Origin: Allosphingosinicella deserti
Lineage (GTDB): Bacteria > Pseudomonadota > Alphaproteobacteria > Sphingomonadales > Sphingomonadaceae
Reading direction: 5' to 3'
Length of the DNA stretch: 64,000 nt
Assembly: GCF_003012735.1 (NCBI RefSeq)
Contig: NZ_PXYI01000005.1
Coordinates: 372,001-436,000, forward strand
How positions within the stretch are numbered: position 1 is the stretch's first letter; every line of letters starts with the position of its first letter. The notes under the pieces were generated by a model, which did not search any database, was not told the origin of the DNA, and was given only the letters and a program-made list of their open reading frames with translations. Both the position numbers and the translations under genes were made by a program. Below, piece after piece: positions 1-8,650 of this stretch.

Positions 1-51
1 GGAGAGCAAGGCCGCGGCGGCGATAGCGGCGGGCAGGCCGAAGCGGGTCAT
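1..51 (-). CDS. Start of an exported protein, cut by the window edge
   Basis: Only the first 17 codons are present ([17 protein letters not shown]), read from an ATG at 51. A GAGAAGGAA ribosome site lies about 6 bases upstream. The short basic start followed by an alanine/leucine-rich stretch looks like a signal peptide, so the product is probably periplasmic or outer-membrane. It lies 40 bases after the permease stop on the same strand and could be the next gene of that operon. The function cannot be judged from this fragment. Confidence 0.5.
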   Translation of the reverse strand, partial: MTRFGLPAAIAAAALLS

Positions 52-91
52 GGCCGGTTCCTTCTCGTCACAGCGCGGTGCCGTAGCCGCG

Positions 92-1435
92 TCACACCAA
101 TGTTGCGAGCGCCAGGGTGAGCAGCAGGGCGATCACCGAGATCAGGGTCTCGCACACCGTCCAGGTCTTGAACGTCTGCGCGACGGTGAGCCCGAAATAG
201 GTCTTCACCAGCCAGAAGCCGCCATCGTTGACGTGCGACAGGATCAGCGATCCCGCACCCGTCGCGAGCACCAGCAGCTCCGGAGAGACGCTGCCGCCGA
301 CCGCGTAAGGGGCGACGATTCCGGCGGCGGTCGACATCGCCACCGTCGCCGATCCGGTCGCGATCCGCATCATCGCCGCCACCGACCAGGCGAGCAGCAG
401 CAACGGAACCTGGATATGCTGCGCGGTCTCGACCACCGCCGCCGAAATCCCGCTCTCCATCAGGATGCGGCCGAAGCCGGCGCCGGCGCCGACGACCAGG
501 GTGACCATCGCCGTCGGCGCGAGGCAATCCTCCATGAACCGCGCGATCGTCGCCCGGTCGAACCCGCGCGCGCTGCCGAAGGTCACGAAGCTGAGCAGCA
601 GGCCGATCAGCAACGCGGTCACCGGGTGGCCGGCGAGCCGCAGCGCCTGATTGGCGAGGCTGCCCGCTGGCGCGATCGCATTGGCCGCGCTGCCGAGCAG
701 CATCAGCGCCACCGGCGACAGGATCGTCGCAAGCGTGATCCCGAAGCCGGGCAGCTGCGCCGTGTCGCGCACCTCCTCGGTCAGTGCCTCGGCCATCGGA
801 TTGACGCCGGTCACGACGACGTGGCGGTCGATCAAAGTCGCGAAGATCGGCCCGGCGATCGCCGCCGTCGGCAGTCCGACGATCAGGGCGAACAATATCG
901 TGAGGCCGATATCCGCCTGATAGGCGGTGACCGCGAGCAGGGCGGCGGGATGCGGCGGCACCAGGCCGTGGACCACCGACAGGCCGGCGACCATCGGCAG
1001 GCCGATCTTGAGGATCGAGGTGCCGGTCCGCTTGGCGACGGTGAACACGATCGGCATCAGCAGCACGAAGCCGACTTCGAAGAAGACCGGCAGGCCGATT
1101 GCCAGCGCCGCGGTCATCATCGCCCAATGGACTCGCGTCGGGCCGAACCAGCCGATCATCGTCCGCGCAATCCGCTCGGCGCCGCCGGATTCGGCCATCA
1201 TCTTGCCGAGCATCGTGCCGATGCCGACGACCAGGGCGATGTGGCCGAGCGTGTTGCCGACGCCGGCCTCGAAGGTTGCCAGCAGCTTGTCGAGCGGCAT
1301 GCCCGCGCCCGCGCCGAGCAGCAGCGAGACGAGGATCAGCGCGATGAACGGATTGAGGTTGAAGCGGGCGATCAGCAGGATGAGGCCGCCGACGGCGGCC
1401 AGCGCCAGCAGGAGGAGCGTCAGATTGTCGGTCAC
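92..1435 (-). CDS. GntP-family gluconate/sugar-acid permease
   Basis: This inner-membrane proton symporter of the GntP family imports gluconate or a related sugar acid. The 447-residue product has the normal family length and is almost wholly hydrophobic, with about 12 membrane segments. Family-like stretches include GIGTMLGKMMAESGGAERIA near residue 70 and GLPVFFEVGFVLLMPI near 115. The start is a GTG at 1435. It lies 31 bases after the RpiR-type regulator gene on the same strand and is probably co-transcribed with it. The exact substrate is not visible. The neighbouring hexosaminidase and enolase-superfamily genes make a sugar acid or amino-sugar acid likely, which is inference. Confidence 0.9.
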   Translation of the reverse strand: MTDNLTLLLLALAAVGGLILLIARFNLNPFIALILVSLLLGAGAGMPLDKLLATFEAGVGNTLGHIALVVGIGTMLGKMMAESGGAERIARTMIGWFGPTRVHWAMMTAALAIGLPVFFEVGFVLLMPIVFTVAKRTGTSILKIGLPMVAGLSVVHGLVPPHPAALLAVTAYQADIGLTILFALIVGLPTAAIAGPIFATLIDRHVVVTGVNPMAEALTEEVRDTAQLPGFGITLATILSPVALMLLGSAANAIAPAGSLANQALRLAGHPVTALLIGLLLSFVTFGSARGFDRATIARFMEDCLAPTAMVTLVVGAGAGFGRILMESGISAAVVETAQHIQVPLLLLAWSVAAMMRIATGSATVAMSTAAGIVAPYAVGGSVSPELLVLATGAGSLILSHVNDGGFWLVKTYFGLTVAQTFKTWTVCETLISVIALLLTLALATLV

Positions 1436-1466
1436 GTGTGCCGCCCCCCAGCGGAAATTTGCGGCG

Positions 1467-2351
1467 TCAGTCGCCGAGCGGTTGCCGATCGTTGCCGCTC
1501 TGGCGGAAGCCGTCGAGCGCGAGCTTCACCCGCCGCAGCGTTTCCTGTGAAACCGGGCGGCGCAGCAGGGCGAGCTCGGTCATCAGCACGTCGAGCACCA
1601 TCATCATCGCGTAGCGCGAGGCCGAGGGCTTGAAGATGAAATCCGTTTCCATCGTCTGCACCGGCAGGCTGAGATCGGCGATACCGGCCAGCGGCGATCC
1701 GATCGCGGTCAGCGCCAGCAATTTTGCGCCATAGCCCTTGGCGGTCGCGCAGCTGGTGTTGAGCTCGCCGAGGCCCCCGGTCATCGAGAAAGCGAGCACG
1801 ACGTCCTGCGGCTGCACGCTGGCCGCAACCATCCGCTGGGTCATTCCGTCCGTATAGGCCGCGGCGCCGAGGCCGAGGCGGAACATGCGGTTTCCCGCCT
1901 CCAGCGACAGCATCGTCGAGCTTCCGCCCATGCCGAAGATGTAGATCATCCGCGCGCCGTTGAGCATCGCCGCCGCCGCCTGCACCTCCGCCGGATCGAG
2001 CAAGGCTTCGTTGACCTGCATCGCCTGGACGATGTCGCCGAGCACCCGCTTCGAGACGGATGGCGCGGCATCCTTTTCCTGCTCGGCCGCCGGCGCGGCG
2101 ATGAAGCGATTGCCGACCGCGCTCGCCCGCGCGAGCGCGACCTTCATCTCGCGCACGTCCTTGAGACCGATCGCCTTGGCAAGACGGGTGATCGTCGCCT
2201 GGGAGACTCCGGCCTTCTTCGCCAACTCGCCGATGCTCGCCGAGGCGCCCGCGCCGAGATCGTCGAGGATCGCCTGCGCCGCCCGGCGCTCCGAGGGGCG
2301 CAAGCTGTCGCGGTGACGCGCAATCCGGTCGACGATATCGAGAGGCTGCAC
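1467..2351 (-). CDS. MurR/RpiR-family regulator (HTH plus SIS domain)
   Basis: This is a transcription factor with an N-terminal HTH_6 domain (residues about 5-80, containing IGELAKKAGVSQATITRLAK) and a SIS sugar-phosphate-binding domain (about 120-260, with FGMGGSS and FSMTGGLGE). Such proteins usually repress or activate sugar-catabolic genes in response to a phosphosugar. I chose the GTG at 2351 because AGGGA lies about 7 bases upstream and the protein then begins just before the family's usual first helix. A TTG at 2411 would add 20 residues that look unlike the family. It precedes the permease gene and probably controls this block. Confidence 0.88.
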   Translation of the reverse strand: MQPLDIVDRIARHRDSLRPSERRAAQAILDDLGAGASASIGELAKKAGVSQATITRLAKAIGLKDVREMKVALARASAVGNRFIAAPAAEQEKDAAPSVSKRVLGDIVQAMQVNEALLDPAEVQAAAAMLNGARMIYIFGMGGSSTMLSLEAGNRMFRLGLGAAAYTDGMTQRMVAASVQPQDVVLAFSMTGGLGELNTSCATAKGYGAKLLALTAIGSPLAGIADLSLPVQTMETDFIFKPSASRYAMMMVLDVLMTELALLRRPVSQETLRRVKLALDGFRQSGNDRQPLGD

Positions 2352-2503
2352 GCCGGGTCCCTGCGGAAAGAGTGGTTGGATCCTGAGAGCACTTCCATGC
2401 CGCCCGGGCAAAGTAAAGCCGTGCCCGCACCGCAGACTGGCTGCTCGCCCGCGCTCGTCTCTCTGCCACCGCGGTCGCGAGCCCGTAGACGGTCACGTGG
2501 CGA

Positions 2504-4840
2504 TCACTTGGCGGTCAATTGCACGGACGCGATCGTCCAATGCGGGTTGGTGCCGCGCCCGGTGAAGGTGAGGCAGAGATCATGGGCGCCGGTGCGCGGC
2601 GCGATCGGTGCCGACAGGCGCGTGATCGTCGGGCTCTTTACCTGGTCGAGTGTTATGCTGGCGATCCGTTCGCCCTCGCAGCCGTCGATCCGGATCTCCA
2701 GCTCGCCAGATGGCGTCCGCGGCGTGCCGCGCCCGGCAATTTCCCGGCCGTTGTTGAGCTGGAAATTGAACGGCACCTGCCCGACGTCGACGTCGATCCG
2801 AGCGATGCCGTCCATCGGCGCGGACTCGTAGATCCAGCACGGGTTGAGCACGTCGCTGAGGAAATTGGCACGCGGGCCCTCTGCGGGGGCGTCGTCCTCC
2901 AGCGCCAGCACCAAAGTCGACGTGCATTGCTTCAGCTCGCGGTCGTCGCGGCGTCGGACCGCCGCGGCATCGAAGGTGCGTTCGAACGTGCCGGGCAGGC
3001 GCACGGCGCCGCGATAGGCGGCGGCGCGCAGGCGGATCGGCGCCTGCAATTCGAGGCCGATCGGCGCCGTGTAGGCGGGGGAGTTCGGGCCGGGCTCGCT
3101 GCCGTCGAGCGTGTAGCGGATGTCGGCTTCCACCTGCGTCGACAGCGCGATCTTCGCACCATTGAGGGTGACGTCCGACACCGCCGCCATCGGCGTGAAG
3201 GCGCTGAGGGCCGGCTTGATCCCGATCTTCTCGAGGCGCTGGATCTGCGGCAGCAGCCGGTCGACGAAGCCCTCGAAGTCATCGCCTTCGCCGCGCCAGG
3301 CGACCTCCGCCAGGGCGGAGAGCCGCGGGAAGGTCATATAGGCTGCGCGGGCGTCGCCGCGGACATGCTCGGTGAACAGGGGCGCCTGCAGCCCCAGCAC
3401 GTGCCGTTGCTGGTCCTCGGTCAGGGTGTCGGGCAGCGGATCGAAGCGGTAGTAATCCTCGAGCGTGATCACCTTGTTGCGCCCCGGCCCTTCCGCCGAC
3501 GTCGCGCCCTGCAGGTGATCGAGGTAGAGCATCGGCGACGGCGCCAGCACGGTGTCGTGGCCAGCCTTCGCGGCAACGATCGCACCGTCGATGCCGCGCC
3601 ACGACATCACCGTCGCATTGGGGGCGATGCCGCCTTCCAGGATCTCGTCCCAGCCGATCAGCTTGCGGCCGTTGGCGTTCAGGAATTTCTCCATCCGGGT
3701 GATGAACCAGGATTGGAGCTTGCGTTCGTCGGTGATGCCGAGGCTGCGCATCTTGGCCTGCGCCGCCGGCGATTGCTTCCACTGGGTCATCACCGCTTCG
3801 TCGCCGCCGATGTGGATGTAGGGCGACGGAAACAGTTTCATGACGTCGGCGAGCACGTCTTCCAGGAAGCGGAAGGTCGAATCCTCGACATTGTAGAGAT
3901 AGGTGTAGACGCCCCAATCGGCGGTGATGCCCGGCGGCACCGGCGTGCCGGGCCCCAGCTCCGGGTAGGCGCGGATCGCCGACAGAGCATGGCCCGGCAT
4001 CTCGATCTCCGGCACGATCGTGATGTTGCGCGCCGCCGCATAGGCGACGATCTCGCGTATCTCCGCCTGCGTGTAGAAGCCGCCGACCTTCGGCAGGGGC
4101 GGCGCGCCCGGCGCCGTCGCGGGGCTGCGCCAGGCGCCGACCGAGGTCAGCTTCGGATATTTCGGGATCTCGATCCGCCAGCCCTGATCGTCGACCAGGT
4201 GCCAGTGGAGGATGTTGAGCTTGTGCGCCGCCATCCCATCGATCAGCGCCTTGATGAACTGCGGCGATTGGAAGTGGCGCGCGCTGTCGAGCATGAAGCC
4301 GCGCCACGCGAAGCGCGGGGCATCCTCGATCTCCACCGCCGGCACCATGTTCGCGCCACCGGTGGCGAGCTGCCACAAGGTCACCGCCCCGTAGAAGAAG
4401 CCGCCCGCGTCGCCGGCGCTGATCGTCGCGCCGGTCTGCGAGGTGCTCAGCCGATAGCCTTCCTTGGGCAGGCCGGTGACGCGGACGAACCGGATTGCCC
4501 TGCTGCCTGCCGAGGTGCCGCCTGCCGACGCGCCGGACTGGGCGCGGCCGGGCAGCCCCCATTGCTGGCCCGATTGCTGGCCCAATTGCTGGCGGAGCCA
4601 GGCGGCGGCGTGCTCGGCGTCTGCCTCTCCCCGCGGAATGTCGAGCCGCACATCCTCGCCGATCCGAAAGCCCGTGCCCTTTTCGGCGACGGCACGCGGT
4701 TGCGGGAGAAGCGGAAGCGTCGTGGCTTGGGCCGCACCGCCCACAGGCGCCGCGCCGCAGGCGAGCAGCAGCGGCAGCAGGGCCCGCGGCCCCGATCGGC
4801 GAAACCGGGAAAACGCGATACTCGACACGAACGCCAGCAT
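2504..4840 (-). CDS. Exported beta-N-acetylhexosaminidase, GH20 family
   Basis: This enzyme hydrolyses terminal N-acetylglucosamine or N-acetylgalactosamine from glycans in the periplasm or outside the cell. The order is a signal peptide (about 1-39), a GH20b-like N-terminal domain (40-165), the GH20 catalytic barrel (about 170-520, starting near WRGFMLDSARHF), a chitobiase-type C-terminal segment with a YTLDGSEP motif near 590-600, and an NPCBM/CBM-like tail. The catalytic Asp-Glu pair is D347-E348 in HIGGDEAVMTQW. The 778-residue length fits large bacterial hexosaminidases. A glutamine-rich in-frame repeat (LGQQSGQQWG, from codons near 4560-4590) lies in the N-terminal domain and looks like a local duplication. 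It ends 152 bases from the RpiR start and diverges from the enolase operon. Confidence 0.92.
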   Translation of the reverse strand: MLAFVSSIAFSRFRRSGPRALLPLLLACGAAPVGGAAQATTLPLLPQPRAVAEKGTGFRIGEDVRLDIPRGEADAEHAAAWLRQQLGQQSGQQWGLPGRAQSGASAGGTSAGSRAIRFVRVTGLPKEGYRLSTSQTGATISAGDAGGFFYGAVTLWQLATGGANMVPAVEIEDAPRFAWRGFMLDSARHFQSPQFIKALIDGMAAHKLNILHWHLVDDQGWRIEIPKYPKLTSVGAWRSPATAPGAPPLPKVGGFYTQAEIREIVAYAAARNITIVPEIEMPGHALSAIRAYPELGPGTPVPPGITADWGVYTYLYNVEDSTFRFLEDVLADVMKLFPSPYIHIGGDEAVMTQWKQSPAAQAKMRSLGITDERKLQSWFITRMEKFLNANGRKLIGWDEILEGGIAPNATVMSWRGIDGAIVAAKAGHDTVLAPSPMLYLDHLQGATSAEGPGRNKVITLEDYYRFDPLPDTLTEDQQRHVLGLQAPLFTEHVRGDARAAYMTFPRLSALAEVAWRGEGDDFEGFVDRLLPQIQRLEKIGIKPALSAFTPMAAVSDVTLNGAKIALSTQVEADIRYTLDGSEPGPNSPAYTAPIGLELQAPIRLRAAAYRGAVRLPGTFERTFDAAAVRRRDDRELKQCTSTLVLALEDDAPAEGPRANFLSDVLNPCWIYESAPMDGIARIDVDVGQVPFNFQLNNGREIAGRGTPRTPSGELEIRIDGCEGERIASITLDQVKSPTITRLSAPIAPRTGAHDLCLTFTGRGTNPHWTIASVQLTAK

Positions 4841-5158
4841 AGATAACCCCTCCGTGGGCCGCGGGAGTGCAGCGGCTGACGCGGCTGCGTCGCCGGATGT
4901 TCTTGCCTCCCTCAGCAGCAGACCAGACCAGTGTGCGGACCAATCGGCGCCACTCTACATTCCATGCGGAAACGAACCCGTCAACGCTGGTTTTTGCACA
5001 AATGTTACTTTCAAACAAAAATGCGCTGGCAATTGGTACTGGTGTGGTTATGCATGAGGAAGAAGAGGGGCGGGGGCCGCGGACGCATGGCGCTGGACCG
5101 CGCGTCGGGATCGCCCGCGCGACGGGCCGCGAAGGGAAAGCGAGTGCAGGGAGCAGGA
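4841..5158. promoter_or_regulatory. Divergent control region, hexosaminidase / enolase operon
   Basis: This 318-base region has no convincing gene. It is A/T-rich around 4990-5055, unlike the flanks, as expected for promoters. A possible plus-strand promoter is TTGCAC at 4995 followed 17 bases later by AAAAAT. I found no complete dyad operator. The half-like sequences TTGGTACTGG near 5034 might belong to the RpiR-type or another regulator, but this is weak. Confidence 0.35.
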
Positions 5159-6328
5159 ATGACCGGGATGTCCGCCGCGATCGACAGCCGCAACGCGCCG
5201 GTGATCACCGGCTTCGAATTTCACGAGGTGGTGGTTCCGGCCAAGCCCGGGATGATTAATTCCGATGGGCTCGCCAAGCCCCTCCACATGCTGCCGGTGG
5301 CGGGCCAGGCGGCATGGAGCGTCCAGTTCGATGAACTGCCCAAGCTCGTCATGCGGATGACCTTGTCGAACGGCATCGTCGCCCTCGGCGAATTCTATCG
5401 CGATCACGACTGGGCCCGGATCGAAGCCATCTGCCGCGGCCTGCTCGGCACCGATATCGGCGCACTGTCGCTGCAGGCGCTGCCGCTGCCGCTGGTGCGG
5501 GAATTCGACGGCTTCGAGCTCGCCATTTGGGATGGCTGGGCGAAGACCCTCGGCGTGCCGCTTTACGCTCTGCTCGGCGGCCGGGTCCGCGACCGCGTGC
5601 TCTGCGACGCCTGGTCGAGCCATCGCACCCTCGACGAAGTCGGCCCATGGGTGCGCGCCTATCAGGATCAGGGCTATACCAGCATCAAGCTCAAGGCCGA
5701 TCTCGAGGACGATGCCGTCGGCCTGTGCGAGCGGGTCGCCGCGCATGCGCCGGGGATGAAGGTGATCTTCGATCCCAATCAGCGCTGGGAGAATATGGCC
5801 TCGGTCAAGCCGCTGATCCGCGGCCTGGAGAAGGTCGGCAACGTGCTGCTGCTCGAGGATCCGATCCCGAAATGGATGATCCCCGATTATGCCGATCTCT
5901 GCCGCTTCTCGTCGATCCCGATCGTCCAGCACGTCGCCTTGCCCTACATCTACCAGGGGCAGCGAGTGCACGACATCATCGCGCTCATCCAGCAGCGCGC
6001 GGCCGACGGCTTCAACTTCAACGCCGGCCTCGCCAAGTTCGCGCAGCTCAATGCCATCGCCGAGGCGGCAAACCTCTATTGCTTCCACGGGTCCGAGGTC
6101 GATCTCGGCATCCTCGAGGCGATGTATCTGCACCAGGCGGTCGCGGCGAAGAGCTGCATCTGGCCGAGCGACATTTTCGGCCGCATGATCCGCGAGCACG
6201 ATCTGCTGGCGACGCCGCTTCGCTTCGAGCCGCCTTATGCCTTCGTGCCGGAAGGGCCCGGGCTCGGGGTCGAGCTCGATCCGGCCGCGATCGAACGTTA
6301 CTCCGTCCGCCACGAGGTGTTCGCATGA
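5159..6328 (+). CDS. Enolase-superfamily (mandelate racemase-like) enzyme
   Basis: This is a member of the mandelate racemase/muconate lactonizing group, which abstracts a proton next to a carboxylate and often dehydrates sugar acids. Visible active-site parts are the K177-L-K179 motif, D205 in FDPNQRW, and E233 in LLLEDPIP. The usual third metal ligand, an acid about 25 residues after E233, is replaced by Q257-H258 (IPIVQHVALP), and H310 lies in CFHGSEVD. So metal binding may differ from the textbook enzyme. The ATG at 5159 is used because GGGAG lies 5 bases upstream, which gives 389 residues. It is the first gene of a three-gene operon, overlapping RidA by ATGA. A dehydratase role in amino-sugar or sugar-acid breakdown is inferred. 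Confidence 0.85.
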   Translation: MTGMSAAIDSRNAPVITGFEFHEVVVPAKPGMINSDGLAKPLHMLPVAGQAAWSVQFDELPKLVMRMTLSNGIVALGEFYRDHDWARIEAICRGLLGTDIGALSLQALPLPLVREFDGFELAIWDGWAKTLGVPLYALLGGRVRDRVLCDAWSSHRTLDEVGPWVRAYQDQGYTSIKLKADLEDDAVGLCERVAAHAPGMKVIFDPNQRWENMASVKPLIRGLEKVGNVLLLEDPIPKWMIPDYADLCRFSSIPIVQHVALPYIYQGQRVHDIIALIQQRAADGFNFNAGLAKFAQLNAIAEAANLYCFHGSEVDLGILEAMYLHQAVAAKSCIWPSDIFGRMIREHDLLATPLRFEPPYAFVPEGPGLGVELDPAAIERYSVRHEVFA

Positions 6329-6726
6329 CCGATGATCGACAGGCGATCGTCCGCATTCCGTCCGAGCAGCATGTCACAGCGGGGCCCTATTCGCCGGTGC
6401 TGCGAATCCGCCAGGGTTCCGATCTCGTCGTCATCTCCGGCCAGGCGCCGCTCGATCTTTCGGGCGCGGTGATCGGCGACACGATCGAGGAACAGGCCCG
6501 GGTCACGCTCGAAAATTGCCGAAAGCAGCTCGCTGCCGCCGGTGTCGATCTCGCCGACGTGTTCAAGGTCAATGTCTACATGACCGATCTGGCGGATTGG
6601 CCGCGATTCAATATCGTCTACCGCGCGATCATGCCGCAGCCCTTCCCGGCGCGAACCGCGATCGGCTGCGCCTTGCTCGACGGCTTCCTCGTCGAGATCG
6701 AGATGTGGGCGGCGGTGCGGCCATGA
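6325..6726 (+). CDS. RidA/YjgF-family enamine/imine deaminase
   Basis: This 133-residue protein of the Rid family hydrolyses reactive enamine or imine intermediates, releasing ammonia and a ketone. It has the family's compact single domain, with VVISGQAPLD near residue 36, a central ENCRKQLAAAGVDLADVFKV helix and the C-terminal LVEIEMWAAV strand. It is translationally coupled on both sides: its ATG overlaps the previous stop, and its own stop overlaps the next ATG. Placement directly after an enolase-superfamily enzyme suggests that enzyme forms an unstable enamine product that this protein resolves. That link is inference. Confidence 0.88.
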   Translation: MTDDRQAIVRIPSEQHVTAGPYSPVLRIRQGSDLVVISGQAPLDLSGAVIGDTIEEQARVTLENCRKQLAAAGVDLADVFKVNVYMTDLADWPRFNIVYRAIMPQPFPARTAIGCALLDGFLVEIEMWAAVRP

Positions 6727-7487
6727 AGTGGGAGCTGCTGACCAGCCCGAGGCTTGGCGCGATCGACCGCCGCACGCCGGTGGTCCTCAACATCGGCGCG
6801 ATCGAGCAGCATGGCGGCCATCTGCCGCTGGTTACGGACGCGCTGATCGGACGGCATTTCACCGACCGGATCGACGCCGAACTGGGCGAAAGCGTGTTGA
6901 TCCTGCCGCAGATCGCGGTCTGCTGCTCGCGTCACCACATGCAATTCCCAGGCACGCTGACGGTTCGGCACGAGACCTTTCTCGCCTACCTCACCGACAT
7001 GCTCGAGGCTGTGGTCGCGCACGGCTTCACCAACATCGTCCTGTTCAACAGCCATGGCGGCAACCTCGCCATCGCCCAGGTCGTGCTGGAGGCCTTCGGC
7101 AACGACCATCCCGAGATCGAGATCTTCCTGCTGACCTGGTGGAAGATCGCCGCCGAGGAGCTCGCCGCGATCCAGGAGAGCGGGTTCGGTGGGGTCGGCC
7201 ATGCTTGCGAGTTCGAGACATCGCTGCTCCAGCTGATCGCGCCCGAACTGATCGACGGCGCCGCTGCCGTGGACCAGCTGCCGATCCATGCACATGACTG
7301 GGCCGCCGCCGACATGCTGCAGGGCGCGCGCGCCGCGCATCACCGCACAATGCACCAACTCACCGCCGGCACCGGAACCTCCGGCTGCCCGAGCCTCGCC
7401 AGCCCCGAAAAGGGCAAGCGCATCTCGGATGCGGTCACCGCGACCGCAGTCAAGATGCTGCAGGATATCGCGCGCGCCGCATCGTAG
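6723..7487 (+). CDS. Creatininase-family amidohydrolase
   Basis: This 254-residue cytosolic metal hydrolase of the creatininase/FAPy-deformylase family cleaves cyclic amides, linear amides or formamides. Metal-site motifs are visible: NIGAIEQHGGHLPLVTDALI near residues 22-41, NSHGGN near 111-116, and the glutamate in GHACEFETS near 160-168. It is the third gene of the operon, starting on an ATGA overlap with RidA. A rho-independent terminator follows 40-70 bases downstream, so the transcription unit ends here. The substrate is unknown. The combination of permease, enolase-type enzyme, RidA and amidohydrolase argues for an N-containing sugar acid or lactam. Confidence 0.88.
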   Translation: MKWELLTSPRLGAIDRRTPVVLNIGAIEQHGGHLPLVTDALIGRHFTDRIDAELGESVLILPQIAVCCSRHHMQFPGTLTVRHETFLAYLTDMLEAVVAHGFTNIVLFNSHGGNLAIAQVVLEAFGNDHPEIEIFLLTWWKIAAEELAAIQESGFGGVGHACEFETSLLQLIAPELIDGAAAVDQLPIHAHDWAAADMLQGARAAHHRTMHQLTAGTGTSGCPSLASPEKGKRISDAVTATAVKMLQDIARAAS

Positions 7488-7525
7488 CCGGCGCGGAATT
7501 TCCTGATCCCGTTGTCCCCACCTGC

Positions 7526-7557
7526 CCGCCGCCGCGTTCGCGCGCGGCGGGGCTTTT
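7526..7557 (+). terminator. Rho-independent terminator after the creatininase operon
   Basis: CCGCCGCG at 7529-7536 pairs with CGCGGCGG at 7543-7550 around a 6-base loop. The stem is followed by GGCTTTT. The position just after the operon's last stop codon supports termination. Confidence 0.7.
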
Positions 7558-7637
7558 GGGCGCTGAACCGGTTCGCATATTGTCTTGGACCCGGAACGAT
7601 CTCCAATCGTTACGCAGCAAACGAATGGAGACATATC

Positions 7638-7898
7638 GTGCGAATTCTCTTTGCGCTTCCGCTTCTCGGCCTCGCTGCCTGCAACGTCCAGAATGACGAG
7701 GGCAACGATCAGGTGCGGCTGCAATATAATCAGCAGCGGGTCGAAGACGCCGCCTCCGATGCCGCCGACGCTGCCAAGGACGTCGCCAAGGGCATCGGCA
7801 ACGTCGCCGAGAGCACCGGCGCCGCGATCAAGGACGAAGTCGGCGACATCGACGTCGACGTCGACGTGACCCGCAACCGGGCCGACGAGAAGAAATAG
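7638..7898 (+). CDS. Small acidic lipoprotein, unknown function
   Basis: This 86-residue protein starts at GTG 7638 with GGAG 8 bases upstream. The N-terminus is a short lipoprotein signal ending in the lipobox LAAC (Cys 15). The rest is hydrophilic, with an alanine/aspartate-rich amphipathic helix (about 30-70) and an acidic DIDVDVDV run before a charged tail. It resembles small membrane-anchored proteins of the YtxH/entericidin size class, but I do not recognise a family. It probably stands alone, between a terminator and a G/C-rich hairpin. Confidence 0.7.
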   Translation: MRILFALPLLGLAACNVQNDEGNDQVRLQYNQQRVEDAASDAADAAKDVAKGIGNVAESTGAAIKDEVGDIDVDVDVTRNRADEKK

Positions 7899-7904
7899 GA
7901 TGAA

Positions 7905-7925
7905 GCGCGGCGGGATGAGCCGCGC
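7905..7925 (+). terminator. Hairpin after the small lipoprotein gene
   Basis: GCGCGGC (7905-7911) pairs with GCCGCGC (7919-7925), starting 7 bases after the stop. No T-run follows, so termination is uncertain. A second, longer imperfect inverted pair lies just beyond: CGGTGCTCGACGGCGAGCTG near 7953 against GGCAGCTCGGCACCG near 8031. The 210-base gap to the next gene therefore holds structure but no gene. Confidence 0.35.
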
Positions 7926-8108
7926 CACATCATGATTCCCCCGGTGGTTCGGACGGTGCTCGACGGCGAGCTGCCTTCCCCCCGTTCGCGAACGAGCCCA
8001 GGCTCCGGCTAAGCCGATCCTCGTGACAGGCAGCTCGGCACCGCCTCGGAAGCCGTATAGTCTCCCTCGGGGTCTCGGCGGCCAGGGCCCCGAACGGCAG
8101 GAGGCATG

Positions 8109-8459
8109 ATGACCAGGCACCGGATCTATTCGACGACCGTCGCGAGCGTCTATCCGCTCTACGTCACCAAGGCTGAGCGCAAGGGGCGGACCCAGGCCGA
8201 AGTCGATGAAATCTTCTGCTGGCTGACCGGCCATAGCGAGGAGACGCTGAAGGACCATCTGGCGAGCGGCGTGACGTTCGAGGATTTCTTCGTTCAGGCG
8301 CCCCGGATGAACCCCGCGCGCACTCTGATCACCGGCCTCGTCTGCGGGGTGCGCGTCGAGAATGTCGAGGAGTCGACGATGCGAGAGATACGCTATCTCG
8401 GCAAGCTGATCGACGAGCTGGCCAAGGGCCGGAAGATGGAAAAGATCCTACGACAATAA
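8109..8459 (+). CDS. DUF2200-family protein
   Basis: This 116-residue conserved bacterial protein is recognised from its whole-length pattern: a start like [17 protein letters not shown], the middle [14 protein letters not shown], and the C-terminal [12 protein letters not shown] and [17 protein letters not shown]. The family's function is not established. Two ATGs lie three bases apart, at 8106 and 8109. I chose 8109 because the strong CAGGAGG site ending at 8104 leaves 4 bases, while the first ATG would leave one. It appears to be a single-gene unit. Confidence 0.9.
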   Translation: MTRHRIYSTTVASVYPLYVTKAERKGRTQAEVDEIFCWLTGHSEETLKDHLASGVTFEDFFVQAPRMNPARTLITGLVCGVRVENVEESTMREIRYLGKLIDELAKGRKMEKILRQ

Positions 8460-8650
8460 GCGGTCGGTTGCCGCCGGTCATTTCTTATCGAGCTTATTCA
8501 GCATTCAGAAATGTTCATGTTCAAGCGCCGGGATTGCCTGTGCAGCATCATCCACTCACCTCGGTCGTTGCACAGGCGAACGGAATCGGTTTGGCGGAAA
8601 GCCGCCGCTCGGCTTGAGCCGTGAGCCTCGTTAACCATTGGAAGACTGCG

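Noticed and set aside
50-1633. A 527-codon plus-strand open frame
   Set aside because: It is antisense to the GntP permease and RpiR genes, and the translation is Arg/Gln/Glu/Asp repetitive.
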